The notes: generated by a model from the letters alone, not told the origin. DNA of 64,000 nt from Limisalsivibrio acetivorans (GCF_000421105.1 NZ_ATWF01000001.1:177987-241986), one strand, 5' to 3'. Positions 26,044 through 35,672 are shown, numbered from the stretch's first letter. Program-made: numbers and translations.

Positions 26044-26608
26044 AAGCAAGAAAAACACAGTAGAAGAGGTTCCGATAGATAGGGTCGAGCTGTTTCTGCA
26101 GAACAACTACAAGAAAGTGATTCTCGTTGTGGGGGGTCTGCTTGTGGCTTTCCTTCTCTTTTACATGGGTAAGCAGATGATGGACAGCAAGGCACAGATG
26201 GTAAACGAGCAGATTGGTGCTGTTGAATTTGCACTGACTTCAGGAACAGGTCAGGCCACAGTGGAAGAGTTCCTCGCCTTTGCAAACTCCAAGGAGAAGG
26301 CAAGCGACTATATATATTTGAGAGCAGCAGAAGTCTATCAGATAACTGGTAGAACAGATCAGGCTCTTAACACCCTTTCCAGGGTTGGAGGCGATTTTGC
26401 TGGTGTTGCCGATGGATACGCCTACGATCTCGGCTCTGAAAATATAAATCCCTCCAGCTACATCGGTAGCGCAGCACAGGAACCCCTCTGGTACTACAGA
26501 GCCGTTCTTGAGGCGGATGAGGGTGATAAGGCAGCACTTCTGGCAGAATTTGGCGAGAAATATCCCGAAAACAAACTCTATGACATGGTTAATAGATGGG
26601 AAGGTTAA
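26033..26608 (+). CDS. Membrane-anchored helical repeat (TPR-like) protein
   Basis: A 191-residue protein beginning with a short Lys-rich cytoplasmic stretch, one membrane segment (VILVVGGLLVAFLLFYMG, about residues 29-46) and a helical domain rich in Ala, Glu and Gln. The part DYIYLRAAEVYQITGRTDQALNTLSRVGG resembles a TPR unit, so the domain probably faces the periplasm like YfgM-type proteins. Function unknown. Start is TTG at 26033 with GGAGG (26022-26026) upstream; it overlaps the PHP gene. iorA begins 1 bp after its stop. Confidence 0.7.
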   Translation: MAAKSKKNTVEEVPIDRVELFLQNNYKKVILVVGGLLVAFLLFYMGKQMMDSKAQMVNEQIGAVEFALTSGTGQATVEEFLAFANSKEKASDYIYLRAAEVYQITGRTDQALNTLSRVGGDFAGVADGYAYDLGSENINPSSYIGSAAQEPLWYYRAVLEADEGDKAALLAEFGEKYPENKLYDMVNRWEG

Positions 26609-26609
26609 T

Positions 26610-28352
26610 ATGAAAGAGGTTCTCAGCGGAAATGAAGCTATTGCCCGCGGTGCTTATGAAGCGGGTGTTATGGTTGTCAGCTCTTATCCCGGAACTCCCA
26701 GTACGGAGATAACCCAGCATGTGGCGGAGTATGAGCAGATATACAGCGAGTGGTCAACGAATGAGAAGGTATCCCTTGAGGTAGCCATAGGCTCCTCCCT
26801 CGCTGGCAAGCGTGCGATGACCTGTATGAAGCATGTGGGTCTTAATGTTGCGGCGGATCCGCTCATGACCGTGTCTTACACAGGTGTTAATGCCGGACTT
26901 GTTATCGTTGTGGCGGACGACCCGAACATGTTCAGTTCCCAGAACGAGCAGGACAGCAGGCATTACGCCCGTTTTGCGAAGATCCCTATGCTTGAGCCCG
27001 CAGACAGCCAGGAGGCGAAGGATTTCATCGCCAGAGGACTTGAGCTTTCAGAAAAATTCAGCACTCCGGTACTTGTGCGTTCATGCACGAGGCTCAGCCA
27101 CAGTAAATCTGTGGTTCAGATAAAGCCCCGGCATACCCCGCCCATATTTGAGCCAGAGAACGACATAAAGAAATGGGTTATGGTTCCCGCAAACGCCCGT
27201 CAGAGGCATAAGTTTGTTGAGAAGCGTCTGGAGAAGATCGCAAGATGCGCCGATGAGGGTAAGGTCTGCATGAACCCTGTGGAGATGAACAGCGAAGAGA
27301 TAGGCATCGTCTGCGCAGGTGTAACGTATCAGTACGTTAAGGAAGCCCTCCCCGAGGCCTCCGTCCTCAAGCTTGAGATGGTGTGGCCTCTGCCCATGGA
27401 GAAGATAAAGCGTTTTGCAGAAAAGGTTGATAAGCTCTATGTTGTGGAAGAGCTTGATCCCTTCCTCGAGACAGAGCTTAAGGCGGCGGGTGTTGAGGTT
27501 CAACCCCTTGAACGAGATATTTGCGGCGAGCTTTCTACGGACAGGGTCAAGGAACTTTTCGGCACAGAAAGCCCCGAGCCCGCCTTCGATCCCGGAGTAC
27601 TCCCCGCAAGGCCTCCGAACATGTGTCCCGGATGCTCCCACAGGGGCGTTTTCTATGCGATCAGCAAGCTTAAGCTTTTCGCCGCCGGTGATATCGGATG
27701 CTACACACTGGGACTTCTTCCCCCGCTTAATGCGATAAACTCCACCGTTTGCATGGGGGCAAGCATCCCCATGGCCCATGGAATGGACAGAGCCACCGAG
27801 GGTGAGCTTGCGAAGAAGTCTGTGGCTGTTATTGGTGATTCCACCTTCTTCCACACAGGGCTCCCCGGTCTTCTCAACTCCGTATACAACTCCGGCTGTT
27901 CCACTGTGGTTATCCTTGATAACCGTATTACAGGTATGACAGGGCACCAGCAGAACCCCGGCTCCGGCTGTAACATTAAAGGAGAGCCTGCACCACAGGT
28001 TAACTTCCCCGCTCTTCTTAAGGCGATGGGGGTTAACAACATCCGTACAGTGGACCCCTTCAATGTGGAGGACTGCCTTGATGCACTTAAAGAGGAGACG
28101 GCTAAGGACGAGGTGAGCGTTATCCTCACAAACCGTCCCTGCATATTTGCGGACAGGAGCGTAATGAAGCCTCCTTTCTATGTGGATGAGGACAACTGCT
28201 GCGGCTGCACAGCCTGCACAAGGCTTGGCTGTCCGGCAATCCTCTGGAAGAAGGATGAGAAGAAGGCATTTATAGACGAAACACTCTGCACGGGCTGCGA
28301 GCTTTGCTCCAACGTATGCAGGTTCGATGCCATACATCAGAGGGAGTCATAG
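26610..28352 (+). CDS. iorA: Indolepyruvate ferredoxin oxidoreductase, alpha subunit
   Basis: A 580-residue subunit that, with IorB, oxidatively decarboxylates aryl pyruvates to aryl acetyl-CoA (or runs in reverse) with ferredoxin. Order: pyrimidine-binding N-terminal region (SSYPGTPSTEITQHV), middle transketolase-type domain, TPP-binding region (GDIGCYTLG, GDSTFFHTG, DNRITGMTGHQ) and two C-terminal Fe-S motifs, CCGCTACTRLGCPAI and CTGCELCSNVCRFDAI; the latter has Arg where Pro is usual. ATG at 26610 with GGGAAGG just upstream is preferred over longer frames. Points to anaerobic amino-acid metabolism. Confidence 0.95.
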   Translation: MKEVLSGNEAIARGAYEAGVMVVSSYPGTPSTEITQHVAEYEQIYSEWSTNEKVSLEVAIGSSLAGKRAMTCMKHVGLNVAADPLMTVSYTGVNAGLVIVVADDPNMFSSQNEQDSRHYARFAKIPMLEPADSQEAKDFIARGLELSEKFSTPVLVRSCTRLSHSKSVVQIKPRHTPPIFEPENDIKKWVMVPANARQRHKFVEKRLEKIARCADEGKVCMNPVEMNSEEIGIVCAGVTYQYVKEALPEASVLKLEMVWPLPMEKIKRFAEKVDKLYVVEELDPFLETELKAAGVEVQPLERDICGELSTDRVKELFGTESPEPAFDPGVLPARPPNMCPGCSHRGVFYAISKLKLFAAGDIGCYTLGLLPPLNAINSTVCMGASIPMAHGMDRATEGELAKKSVAVIGDSTFFHTGLPGLLNSVYNSGCSTVVILDNRITGMTGHQQNPGSGCNIKGEPAPQVNFPALLKAMGVNNIRTVDPFNVEDCLDALKEETAKDEVSVILTNRPCIFADRSVMKPPFYVDEDNCCGCTACTRLGCPAILWKKDEKKAFIDETLCTGCELCSNVCRFDAIHQRES

Positions 28353-28353
28353 A

Positions 28354-28926
28354 ATGAAAGATTACGATATACTTATGGTCGGTGTCGGCGGACAGGGTAC
28401 GGTTCTATCCAGCGATATTGTTTGCGAGGTAGCCCTTGCCGGTGGTTCCGATGTTAAGAAGAGCGAGATACACGGCATGGCTCAGAGGGGTGGAAGCGTT
28501 GTTTCCCATGTGAGAATCGGCAAGAGGGTAAGTTCCCCCGTTCTCCCGCTGAAAGGAGCAGACATAATCCTATCATTTGAGGATATGGAGTTCCTCCGTT
28601 ATCCCGAGTATGTTAACGATGAAACGGTGCTTATACTGAACCGTTATAAGATATACCCCCCTTCGGTGGCCTCCGGTGATGAAAACTATCCCGAGAGTCA
28701 GGTTGCAGATCTTAAGGATAGATTCAGCACCGTTTTCGAGATGGACGCCATGGAGATGGCCCAGAAGATAGGTAATCCAAAGGTTGCGGGGATGGTGCTC
28801 CTCGGCAAGCTCGCCTCCCTTCTGCATTATGAGCAGGAGGTCTGGAAGGAGGTTGTCAGCAAAAAGGTTCCGCCCAAGACCGTTGAACTCAACCTGAAGG
28901 CCTTCGATGCAGGCTTCGGGAGCTGA
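28354..28926 (+). CDS. iorB: Indolepyruvate ferredoxin oxidoreductase, beta subunit
   Basis: A 190-residue gamma-type subunit of 2-oxoacid:ferredoxin oxidoreductases. Family segments: DILMVGVGGQGTVLSSDIV, KKSEIHGMAQRGGSVVSHVRIG and GNPKVAGMVLLG. It pairs with IorA to form the active enzyme that binds coenzyme A. The ATG at 28354 has GGGAG 7 bp upstream and follows the iorA stop by 1 bp. The next PHP gene overlaps its end by 20 bp. Confidence 0.95.
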   Translation: MKDYDILMVGVGGQGTVLSSDIVCEVALAGGSDVKKSEIHGMAQRGGSVVSHVRIGKRVSSPVLPLKGADIILSFEDMEFLRYPEYVNDETVLILNRYKIYPPSVASGDENYPESQVADLKDRFSTVFEMDAMEMAQKIGNPKVAGMVLLGKLASLLHYEQEVWKEVVSKKVPPKTVELNLKAFDAGFGS

Positions 28927-29824
28927 TTTCAGAAACTTCGATTTTCATATCCATACAAATTTCAGCTCGGACGGCGTTCTGTCACCTTTCCAGGTGCTTA
29001 ACGCCCTCCGCAGCAGGAATTTCTCCCATTTTTCCATAACAGACCACAATACCGTAGCAGGTGTTACCGATCTCCTTAAGTCTGCCGGTGATGAAGGATG
29101 CCGTAAGATTGACTTCGTTTCCGGGATAGAGCTCTCCACGAACTTTGAGGATGTCGAGATCCATCTTATATCCTATGGCGTTGATACGGCCCATTCCGGT
29201 CTCCTTGAGCTTCTTTCGGAGTTCGAAGGTAACAGGAGAAGGCAGGCGGAGCTGAGGGTTGATAAGATGCGAAGCCTCGGTTTCTCCATAGATCTGGACA
29301 GGCTCATGGAGATGGCGCAGGGGAAGACCCCCTCTGGCGTAACCTTTCTTAAGGCGCTTGCGGAGTATCCTGAAAACCATGACAAACTGGAGCCCTACCT
29401 CGAGGGTGAACGTTCTGACAGCCCCTATACGAATTTCTATTTCGACTACTTCTTCAGAGGGGGGAGGGCGTATGTTGATGCCCCTCTGCTCGACTATATG
29501 AAGACGGTGGAAACACTGCGGGATGATTCCTTCCTGTGCATAGCCCACCCCGGTCAGTATCCTGAGGATAAGCCGTCAAAGCTGGCTGTTGAGGGTGTTC
29601 GTGGGATCGAGGCGTATTCATCATATCACGATGGGGAAAAGACCGATGACTTCCTGGATCTTGCCGTGCGTAAGGGTATGCTCCCCGTTGCAGGAAGCGA
29701 TTTCCACGGTCACCGGATTAAGCCGGGGATCCATCTCGGCGGACACAGCTGTTCCGATGCGGATATGCCCCTTCGTTTAATGGAGGGTGTACAAAGCACC
29801 GGAGGCACAATCTTCCCCCTCTAG
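28907..29824 (+). CDS. PHP-domain phosphoesterase (YciV/TrpH-like)
   Basis: A 305-residue PHP protein with HIHTNFSSDG, ITDHNTVAG, an internal Glu in SGIELSTNFEDVEIHLISYG, IAHPGQY and GSDFHG. The length and the insert between the second and third motifs resemble TrpH/YciV, a 5'-3' RNase/nucleotidase that acts on 3',5'-bisphosphates; substrate is inferred only. It overlaps iorB by 20 bp, so coupling is likely. It ends the run before the nusA operon. Confidence 0.85.
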   Translation: MQASGADFRNFDFHIHTNFSSDGVLSPFQVLNALRSRNFSHFSITDHNTVAGVTDLLKSAGDEGCRKIDFVSGIELSTNFEDVEIHLISYGVDTAHSGLLELLSEFEGNRRRQAELRVDKMRSLGFSIDLDRLMEMAQGKTPSGVTFLKALAEYPENHDKLEPYLEGERSDSPYTNFYFDYFFRGGRAYVDAPLLDYMKTVETLRDDSFLCIAHPGQYPEDKPSKLAVEGVRGIEAYSSYHDGEKTDDFLDLAVRKGMLPVAGSDFHGHRIKPGIHLGGHSCSDADMPLRLMEGVQSTGGTIFPL

Positions 29825-29877
29825 CCCCTAATCCTCTGAAAACGGGGATCCTGCGGACAATTCATACGTAAAAACCC

Positions 29878-29906
29878 TTGCTTTGCCTATGTGCTTGTGT
29901 TAATGT
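29878..29906 (+). promoter_or_regulatory. Candidate promoter of rimP-nusA-infB operon
   Basis: TTGCTT (29878-29883), 17-bp spacer, TAATGT (29901-29906). Transcription would begin near 29913, placing the following hairpin at the very 5' end of the message. A moderate match. Confidence 0.45.
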
Positions 29907-29913
29907 TTCATCC

Positions 29914-29941
29914 GGTGGGCTGAAAACCCACCAATTTTTTT
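29914..29941 (+). terminator. Hairpin with T-run directly before rimP
   Basis: GGTGGG (29914-29919), 7-nt loop, CCCACC (29927-29932), then AA and seven T (29935-29941), 10 bp before the rimP ATG. It has the shape of an intrinsic terminator. It may end the iorB-PHP transcript, or regulate the nusA operon if transcription starts upstream. Confidence 0.75.
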
Positions 29942-29951
29942 GTGAGAATTT

Positions 29952-30437
29952 ATGGCAGTATCAAGAGATAAAGAGATTATTGAAAAAGTGCGAGCCGCCG
30001 CAGTGTCCGTTGCAGAAGGGCACGGGGTGGAGCTGTTCGACATTACCTTCCGCAGTGAACGCGGTGGGAGAGTGCTCCGGATCTATATCGACAGGGACAA
30101 TGAAACCCCGGGGCTTGAGGAATGCGCCCTGGTCAGCAGGGATCTATCCGAAATTCTAGATAAAGAAGACATCATTCCCTACGAGCGGTATAATCTAGAG
30201 GTATCCACTCCGGGGCTGGACCGGCCGCTCAGAAATGAAAGGGATTTCGAAAAATACACAGGCAAACTCTGCAAGATAACCATGAAGGTTAAGGATGAAA
30301 CCGGCCGTAAAAACTACACCGGAAGGATTAACGGTGTTGATAACGGTTCGGTCCTTATTTACGTGGATAAGGAGAGCAAAGAGTTTGCCCTTGAAATTGA
30401 CAACATCTCCAAAGCAAGGCTAGAGATAGAGATTTAG
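29952..30437 (+). CDS. rimP: Ribosome maturation factor RimP
   Basis: A 161-residue protein needed for 30S subunit assembly. The two-domain fold is recognised by the N-terminal GVELFDITFRSERGGRVLRIYIDRD and the segment CALVSRDLSEILDKEDIIPYERYNLEVSTPGLDRPL, the most conserved block of RimP. The C-terminal SH3-like domain follows. The ATG at 29952 is preceded only by GTGAG, a weak ribosome site squeezed next to a terminator-like hairpin. It heads the usual rimP-nusA-infB-rbfA-truB translation operon. Confidence 0.94.
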   Translation: MAVSRDKEIIEKVRAAAVSVAEGHGVELFDITFRSERGGRVLRIYIDRDNETPGLEECALVSRDLSEILDKEDIIPYERYNLEVSTPGLDRPLRNERDFEKYTGKLCKITMKVKDETGRKNYTGRINGVDNGSVLIYVDKESKEFALEIDNISKARLEIEI

Positions 30438-30445
30438 GAGGAACA

Positions 30446-31822
30446 ATGATCAAGGAGCTTGCGAAAGTCGCAGATGAACTTGGAAGGGAGAAAGGAATAT
30501 CCAGAGATATCCTTTCCGAGGCTCTGAAAGAGGCCGTAACCGCAGCCATAGGCAGAAAGATAGGTAAATATCTTGAGCCGGATGTGGAGGTGGATCTTGA
30601 GAAGGGAAGCATAGAGATTAGCATTCCCAAAGAGGTCTGCGAAGAGGTAGACAACAAATGGTATGAGATACACATCGATGATGCACAGGCCTATAAGGAG
30701 GGTGCAGAGCTTGGTGATGTAATTATGATACCCGCAACCCTTGAGGATCTTGGCCGTCAGGCTGCTCTGGTTGCGAAGCAGAAGCTTTTCGAAAAGCTTC
30801 GTGATGCGGAGAAGCAGGTTGTCCTTGATGACTTTCAGGGCAGGATAGGCGAGGTTGTGAACGGTGTACTCCTTAAGGCGGATCGTGATAACCTTATCAT
30901 TAATATAGGTAAAACAGAGGCTCTTCTTCCCAAGAGGGAGATGATCCCCGGTGATTTCTTTAACAGAGGGGATTATGTTCGTGCGCTCCTCCTTGATATA
31001 AAGACCATAAAAGGATGGCCCCAGCTCATCCTATCCCGAACCCATCCGGAGTTCATGAAGAAGCTCTTCGAGGCTGAGATACCCGAGGTCTTCGAAGGTA
31101 TCATCGAGGTTAAGTCCGTATCCAGAGAGCCCGGAGACAGGGCGAAGGTTGCCGTTTATACCCAGAACAGCAACATCGACCCCGTAGGCGCATGTATTGG
31201 CCTTAAGGGTTCAAGGATCAACTCCATCAGCAACGAGCTCAGGGGTGAGAAGATCGACGTTGTGGAGTGGTCACCCGATACGGTGAAGTTCGTGTGCAAT
31301 GCTATCTCCCCTGCGGATGTTGTTCTTACCAACGTCTTTGAGGACGAGAATACCATCGAGGTTGTTGTTCCCGACGATCAGCTCTCCCTCGCCATCGGTA
31401 AAAAGGGGCAGAACGTTCGCCTCGCCGCAAGGCTCACCGAGTGGAGGCTTGATGTTCTTAAGGAGAGCGAGTACGCCGAGATCAGAAAGGAGCGTCTCGC
31501 AGCCCAGGAACAGGAGCTCAAGGACTTCTACGTTCTTTATAACCTTGAGAACCTCGAAGGTCTGAGTGATGAGGATATATCAAAGCTCATTGAGGCCGGA
31601 ATAGATGATATCGAGAAGCTTTCGAACTCCTCCGTGGATGAGATAATTGCATATCTCGAGCTGGAAGAGGACGAGGCCGTTCAGGTTATCAACAAGGCCA
31701 TCGATTACCTCGCCTCCAAACTTGAGGAAGAGGGGATCTTTGAGGATGAAGTTCCCGAAGATGTAGACCTCGATGACGAGGATGCTTCCGTCGAAGAAGA
31801 GGAAGCGGGAGAAGAGGATTAG
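30446..31822 (+). CDS. nusA: Transcription termination/antitermination factor NusA
   Basis: A 458-residue NusA. Order: N-terminal RNA polymerase-binding domain (residues 1-125), S1 domain (about 130-200, GRIGEVVNGVLLKADRDNLII), KH1/KH2 domains (GLKGSRINSISNELRGEKIDVV and AIGKKGQNVRLAARLTEW) and a helix-hairpin-helix-like acidic region. The tail is very acidic (EEEEAGEED). It lacks the paired acidic repeats of gamma-proteobacterial NusA. AGGAGG precedes the ATG. The 3' end overlaps the next gene by 50 bp. Confidence 0.96.
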   Translation: MIKELAKVADELGREKGISRDILSEALKEAVTAAIGRKIGKYLEPDVEVDLEKGSIEISIPKEVCEEVDNKWYEIHIDDAQAYKEGAELGDVIMIPATLEDLGRQAALVAKQKLFEKLRDAEKQVVLDDFQGRIGEVVNGVLLKADRDNLIINIGKTEALLPKREMIPGDFFNRGDYVRALLLDIKTIKGWPQLILSRTHPEFMKKLFEAEIPEVFEGIIEVKSVSREPGDRAKVAVYTQNSNIDPVGACIGLKGSRINSISNELRGEKIDVVEWSPDTVKFVCNAISPADVVLTNVFEDENTIEVVVPDDQLSLAIGKKGQNVRLAARLTEWRLDVLKESEYAEIRKERLAAQEQELKDFYVLYNLENLEGLSDEDISKLIEAGIDDIEKLSNSSVDEIIAYLELEEDEAVQVINKAIDYLASKLEEEGIFEDEVPEDVDLDDEDASVEEEEAGEED

Positions 31823-32399
31823 TATAAACGACCGCACCTGTATCGCCTGCGGAAAGGAAGGGGATAAGTCAGAATTCTTCCGTTTCGTTTCCGATGGTGA
31901 GGGGAAGGTATACTTCGACCTTAAGAGTAAGCTTCCCGGCAGAGGCGCATATGTATGTATAAATAAGGGGTGTGTTGAGAAGAGTGCCAGAAAGGGACTT
32001 TTCTCCAAGGCTTTTAAATCCCCCCATCCCAGAATGGAGCCTTCGGAGCTTTTAGGGATGGTATACGATGCCCATGAGAGGTATCTGTTTACCCTTATGC
32101 GTAACGCAAGGGGTGGAAGATCGATAGCGGACGGCAGCAGTTCTGCCGAGACTATAATAAAATCTGCAAAAGCAAAACTTCTGCTCATCCCTGTGGATGC
32201 ATCAGAGGACACAGTTAAAAATATCAGAAAGCTTGCAGAGAAAACCGGTGTAAAAACTGCGGTGCTGCCGGAGAAGATGAAGGTAGCCGAAGAGGTGGAT
32301 TCACCTCTCAGAGCCGCATACACAGTTTCGGAAGAAGGGCTTGCAGAGGCTCTTTCCGGTGTTCTCAAAACGATGAGCAGAGTAAAACGCTGGCTTTAA
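31773..32399 (+). CDS. YlxR (DUF448) and L7Ae/YlxQ domains in one protein
   Basis: A 208-residue protein. The N-terminal half is a YlxR domain (RTCIACGKEGDKSEFFRFV near residue 21, then GRGAYVC, KGLFSKAF), a nucleic-acid-binding fold usually encoded alone between nusA and infB. The C-terminal half (SAETIIKSAKAKLLLIPVDASEDTVKNIRKLAEKTGV) looks like the L7Ae-type YlxQ protein that is often the separate next gene. The fusion is thus a merger of two neighbours. Start 31773 overlaps nusA by 50 bp; ATG at 31782 is an alternative. Role in transcription or ribosome assembly is inferred. Confidence 0.82.
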   Translation: MTRMLPSKKRKREKRISINDRTCIACGKEGDKSEFFRFVSDGEGKVYFDLKSKLPGRGAYVCINKGCVEKSARKGLFSKAFKSPHPRMEPSELLGMVYDAHERYLFTLMRNARGGRSIADGSSSAETIIKSAKAKLLLIPVDASEDTVKNIRKLAEKTGVKTAVLPEKMKVAEEVDSPLRAAYTVSEEGLAEALSGVLKTMSRVKRWL

Positions 32400-32412
32400 C
32401 GGGGTGTAATAT

Positions 32413-35382
32413 ATGTCAGGATTCAAATTAACAGATGTAGCGAAGAAACTTAATATCTCAAAGGAAGAGCTTGTTGAAAAGCTTAATGCGGATGGACACA
32501 GCGTTACCACCGAGGATGATCTCTCTGAGGAGATGGTTCGTTCGGTTGGTGTCGATCCCAGGCATCTTAAGCTTAACAGACGGCAGGAACTCCTTCAGAA
32601 AGCGCTTGAGCGCCATAAAAGACACCCCAAGGCGAGGGAGGTCAAGATCAACAAGGATGGTAGCAGCCAATCGCAGGATACAAGCTCCCAGCCCAGGAAG
32701 ATCTCCCGTGAAGAGCTTCTGAACCGTAAGCGTGCCCTTGAAAAGACCATCCAGAAGGTGGATGAGGACAGGGAGCAGATGCAGAAGGATGCGGCCACCA
32801 GGCAGAATGAAGAGCCCAAGCGCGAAGAGCCGACCCCCAAACCTGTCGAAGAGCAGAAGCCTGAGGTTAAGCAGGAGCAGGTGACAGAGGCCGCTCAGCC
32901 AGAAAAGCCCGCTGATACTCCCGCAAAGGAAGAGCCAAAGCCTGCGGAAAAACCTGCTGAGAAGCCCGCAGAAAAAGTAGAAAAACCTGAGGAGAAGAAA
33001 AGTAAACCCCTCAGTTCCCATGATAAAGCGATACAGCGTCCCGCTCCAAAGAAGGAGAAGCCCAAACCTGCACCAAAGGAACCTGCTAAAAAGCAGGCTC
33101 CGGCAAAGGAACAGACAGGCAGGGAGGACAGAAAGCGTGATGAAAGGCCCCCCAGAAGGGATGAGAGAACTCAGGACAGGCCCCAGAGACCCCAGCCCAA
33201 GCCCGAAGCTTCCCCCAAACCTGTGGAACCGGCCAAAGGGGATGAAAAGCGCAAAACCGTAAAGGATAAACCCGAAAAGGCTGAAGCGAAGCGCAAGGCT
33301 AAGAAGGGTACAACGGATAAGCCCAAGTCGTTCCATAAAACGATTGAAGAGGGCTTCGATATACTCAGCCTTGAGGAAGAGGTGGAAAAGGGTATCGTTG
33401 AGGAACCTGCTGCTCCCGAGGCTGAAACCGAAGAGGAGACAGCTAAGGAAACAACAGAAACATCGACTCCCTCCAAGGGTAAGAAGCTGGAGGCCTCCAG
33501 AAAGCCCACAGCGGATAAGGAAGTTTTTAACAAGAGACCCCCGCAGAACAAGGGGCGTAATCAGAAGCGTAAAAAGAAGAAACAGGATCAAGAGGAGAAG
33601 GTTATCGTTAGACCATCCAGAATTGAAATAGGCGAGAATATTGTTGTTTCCGAACTTGCCAAGATGATGGGCGTTAAGGCTACAGAGCTTATACGTAAGC
33701 TCCTTGGGCTTGGAGTTATGGCGGCTGTTAATCAGGCTGTTGATTCGGATACGGCTCAGATCCTCGGTGAGGAATACGGCATCGAGGTTGTTAAAAAGGT
33801 TGTAACAGAGGAGGACTTCCTCCCCGAAGTAGAGGAGAGCGAAGAGGATCTTGTTCCCCGCTCACCCATCGTGACCGTTATGGGCCACGTTGACCACGGT
33901 AAGACATCCCTCCTCGATGCACTGCGCAGTACCTCTGTTGCAGACGGCGAAGCTGGGGGTATCACCCAGCACATCGGTGCCTACGAGGTTGAGCTTGATA
34001 ACGGAAGCATCACCTTCCTTGACACACCCGGTCACGAGGCGTTCACGTCGCTCAGGGCAAGGGGTGCGCAGGTTACCGATATCGTTATCCTCGTTGTTGC
34101 GGCGGACGACGGCGTTATGCCCCAGACAAAAGAGGCCATAGACCACTCCAAGGCGGCAGGTGTTCGTCTGGTTGTGGCTGTTAACAAGATAGATAAAGAA
34201 AACGCCAACCCCGATATGGTTAAAAACCAGCTCTCCGAATACGGGATCATCTCCGAGGAGTGGGGTGGTGAGCACCAGTTCCAGGAGATCTCCGCCAAGC
34301 AGAAGATCAACATAGAAGACCTGCTTGAGAGGGTTCTCCTTGAGGCCGAGGTTCTTGACCTTAAAGGTAACCCCGACAGACCCGCTGAGGGTATCATCAT
34401 CGAGTCCAAGCTCGATAAGCAGAAGGGTGCAGTAGCCACTGTCCTTGTCCAGAAGGGTACGCTCAACAAGGGCGATTTCTTCGTATGCGGCGAGGAGTAC
34501 GGCAGGGTAAGGGCTATGTTCAACTACAAAGGTGCTTCCGTTAAAGAGGCGGGGCTCTCTGTGCCCGTTGAGCTTATGGGATTCTCCAACGTTCCCCAGT
34601 CCGGCGAGCTCTTCCAGGTAACCTCCGATGAGAGAACCGCAAAGCAGATTGCAGAATTCCGTAAGGACAAGAACCGCGAGGAGCATGTGATGGAGAAATC
34701 CAAAGTGAGCCTTGCGGATCTCTTCGATAAGATTAAAGAGGGTGAGCTCAAAGAGCTTAACCTTGTTATCAAGGCGGATGTTCAGGGTTCACTAGCGGCT
34801 CTGGAGTCATCTTTGAATAAACTCTCTAACCCCGAGGTTAAGGTTAATATCATCCATGCTGGCGTTGGCGGAATATCTGAGAACGATATCATTCTCGCTG
34901 CCGCCTCAAACGCACTCGTCTTCGGCTTCAACGTTCGTCCCGATGTTAAGGCAAGGGCGAAGGCGGAGCACGAGGGCATTGAGATTAACCTTTACTCTGT
35001 AATCTATAAGATCATAGACGATGTTAAGCAGGCCCTTGAGGGTCTCCTTGATCCCGATACGAAGGAAGAGATCATGGGTCAGGTTGAGGTTCGTCAGGTA
35101 TTCTCCGTTCCGAAGATGGGCAAAATCGCTGGTTGCTATGTTCTTGAAGGTAAGATTACAAGGAACTCCAGCATAAGGATTATCAGGGACTCCATCGTTA
35201 TATACGACGGCAAGATAAACTCCCTCAAGCGTTTTCAGGATGATGCGAAGGAAGTTGTTGCCGGTTATGAGTGCGGTGTGGGTATCGAAAAATATAACGA
35301 CATCAAGGAAGGGGATATCCTCGAAAGCTATCGTGTAGTGGAAGAGAAGCGTACCCTTGACGATGTCAAGCCTGCCGAATAA
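32413..35382 (+). CDS. infB: Translation initiation factor IF-2
   Basis: A 989-residue GTPase that places initiator tRNA on the 30S subunit. After a short IF2N module ([20 protein letters not shown]) comes a long, low-complexity Lys/Glu/Pro region of about 320 residues, then a second IF2N ([23 protein letters not shown]), the G domain with G1 GHVDHGKT at 491-498, [14 protein letters not shown], and domains II-IV. The linker is at the long end for the family. It lies after the YlxR fusion and before DUF503, rbfA and truB. Confidence 0.97.
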   Translation: MSGFKLTDVAKKLNISKEELVEKLNADGHSVTTEDDLSEEMVRSVGVDPRHLKLNRRQELLQKALERHKRHPKAREVKINKDGSSQSQDTSSQPRKISREELLNRKRALEKTIQKVDEDREQMQKDAATRQNEEPKREEPTPKPVEEQKPEVKQEQVTEAAQPEKPADTPAKEEPKPAEKPAEKPAEKVEKPEEKKSKPLSSHDKAIQRPAPKKEKPKPAPKEPAKKQAPAKEQTGREDRKRDERPPRRDERTQDRPQRPQPKPEASPKPVEPAKGDEKRKTVKDKPEKAEAKRKAKKGTTDKPKSFHKTIEEGFDILSLEEEVEKGIVEEPAAPEAETEEETAKETTETSTPSKGKKLEASRKPTADKEVFNKRPPQNKGRNQKRKKKKQDQEEKVIVRPSRIEIGENIVVSELAKMMGVKATELIRKLLGLGVMAAVNQAVDSDTAQILGEEYGIEVVKKVVTEEDFLPEVEESEEDLVPRSPIVTVMGHVDHGKTSLLDALRSTSVADGEAGGITQHIGAYEVELDNGSITFLDTPGHEAFTSLRARGAQVTDIVILVVAADDGVMPQTKEAIDHSKAAGVRLVVAVNKIDKENANPDMVKNQLSEYGIISEEWGGEHQFQEISAKQKINIEDLLERVLLEAEVLDLKGNPDRPAEGIIIESKLDKQKGAVATVLVQKGTLNKGDFFVCGEEYGRVRAMFNYKGASVKEAGLSVPVELMGFSNVPQSGELFQVTSDERTAKQIAEFRKDKNREEHVMEKSKVSLADLFDKIKEGELKELNLVIKADVQGSLAALESSLNKLSNPEVKVNIIHAGVGGISENDIILAAASNALVFGFNVRPDVKARAKAEHEGIEINLYSVIYKIIDDVKQALEGLLDPDTKEEIMGQVEVRQVFSVPKMGKIAGCYVLEGKITRNSSIRIIRDSIVIYDGKINSLKRFQDDAKEVVAGYECGVGIEKYNDIKEGDILESYRVVEEKRTLDDVKPAE

Positions 35383-35390
35383 GGACACGG

Positions 35391-35672
35391 ATGGTAATAG
35401 GTTCCGTTGTATTTATCCTTGGCGTGGAGCAGGCCTTCTCGCTGAAGGATAAGAGAAAGATAATCTCCGGGCTTAAACGGAAGATATCGAACAGGTTCAA
35501 TGTTGCCGTAAGTGAAGTCGGTTCAGCCGATCTCTGGAACAGAGCGGAGATCGGCATTGTTACCCTTTCCTCCAAAAGGAACCATGTGGAGAGGCAGCTC
35601 TCCAAGGTTATGGATTTTGTGGAATCCTACCCTGAGGTGGAGGTTATGGGCATTTCCGAGGAGATATTTTAG
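35391..35672 (+). CDS. DUF503 family protein (YlxP-like)
   Basis: A 93-residue DUF503 protein recognised by KDKRKIISGLKRKISNRFNVAVSEVGSADLWNRAEIG. Members such as YlxP are often encoded between infB and rbfA; a ferredoxin-like fold and a link to ribosome maturation are known or suggested for the family, with no defined activity. Starts 8 bp after infB with AAGGAC upstream; rbfA begins at the next base after its stop. Confidence 0.9.
   Translation: MVIGSVVFILGVEQAFSLKDKRKIISGLKRKISNRFNVAVSEVGSADLWNRAEIGIVTLSSKRNHVERQLSKVMDFVESYPEVEVMGISEEIF

Noticed and set aside
27081-28337. 418-codon minus-strand frame inside iorA
   Set aside because: iorA has complete TPP and Fe-S motifs; the antisense frame is a codon-bias shadow.
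32458-33591. 377-codon minus-strand frame, Leu/Phe-rich, membrane-like
   Set aside because: It is the complement of the Lys/Glu-rich IF-2 linker, which gives false hydrophobic translation.
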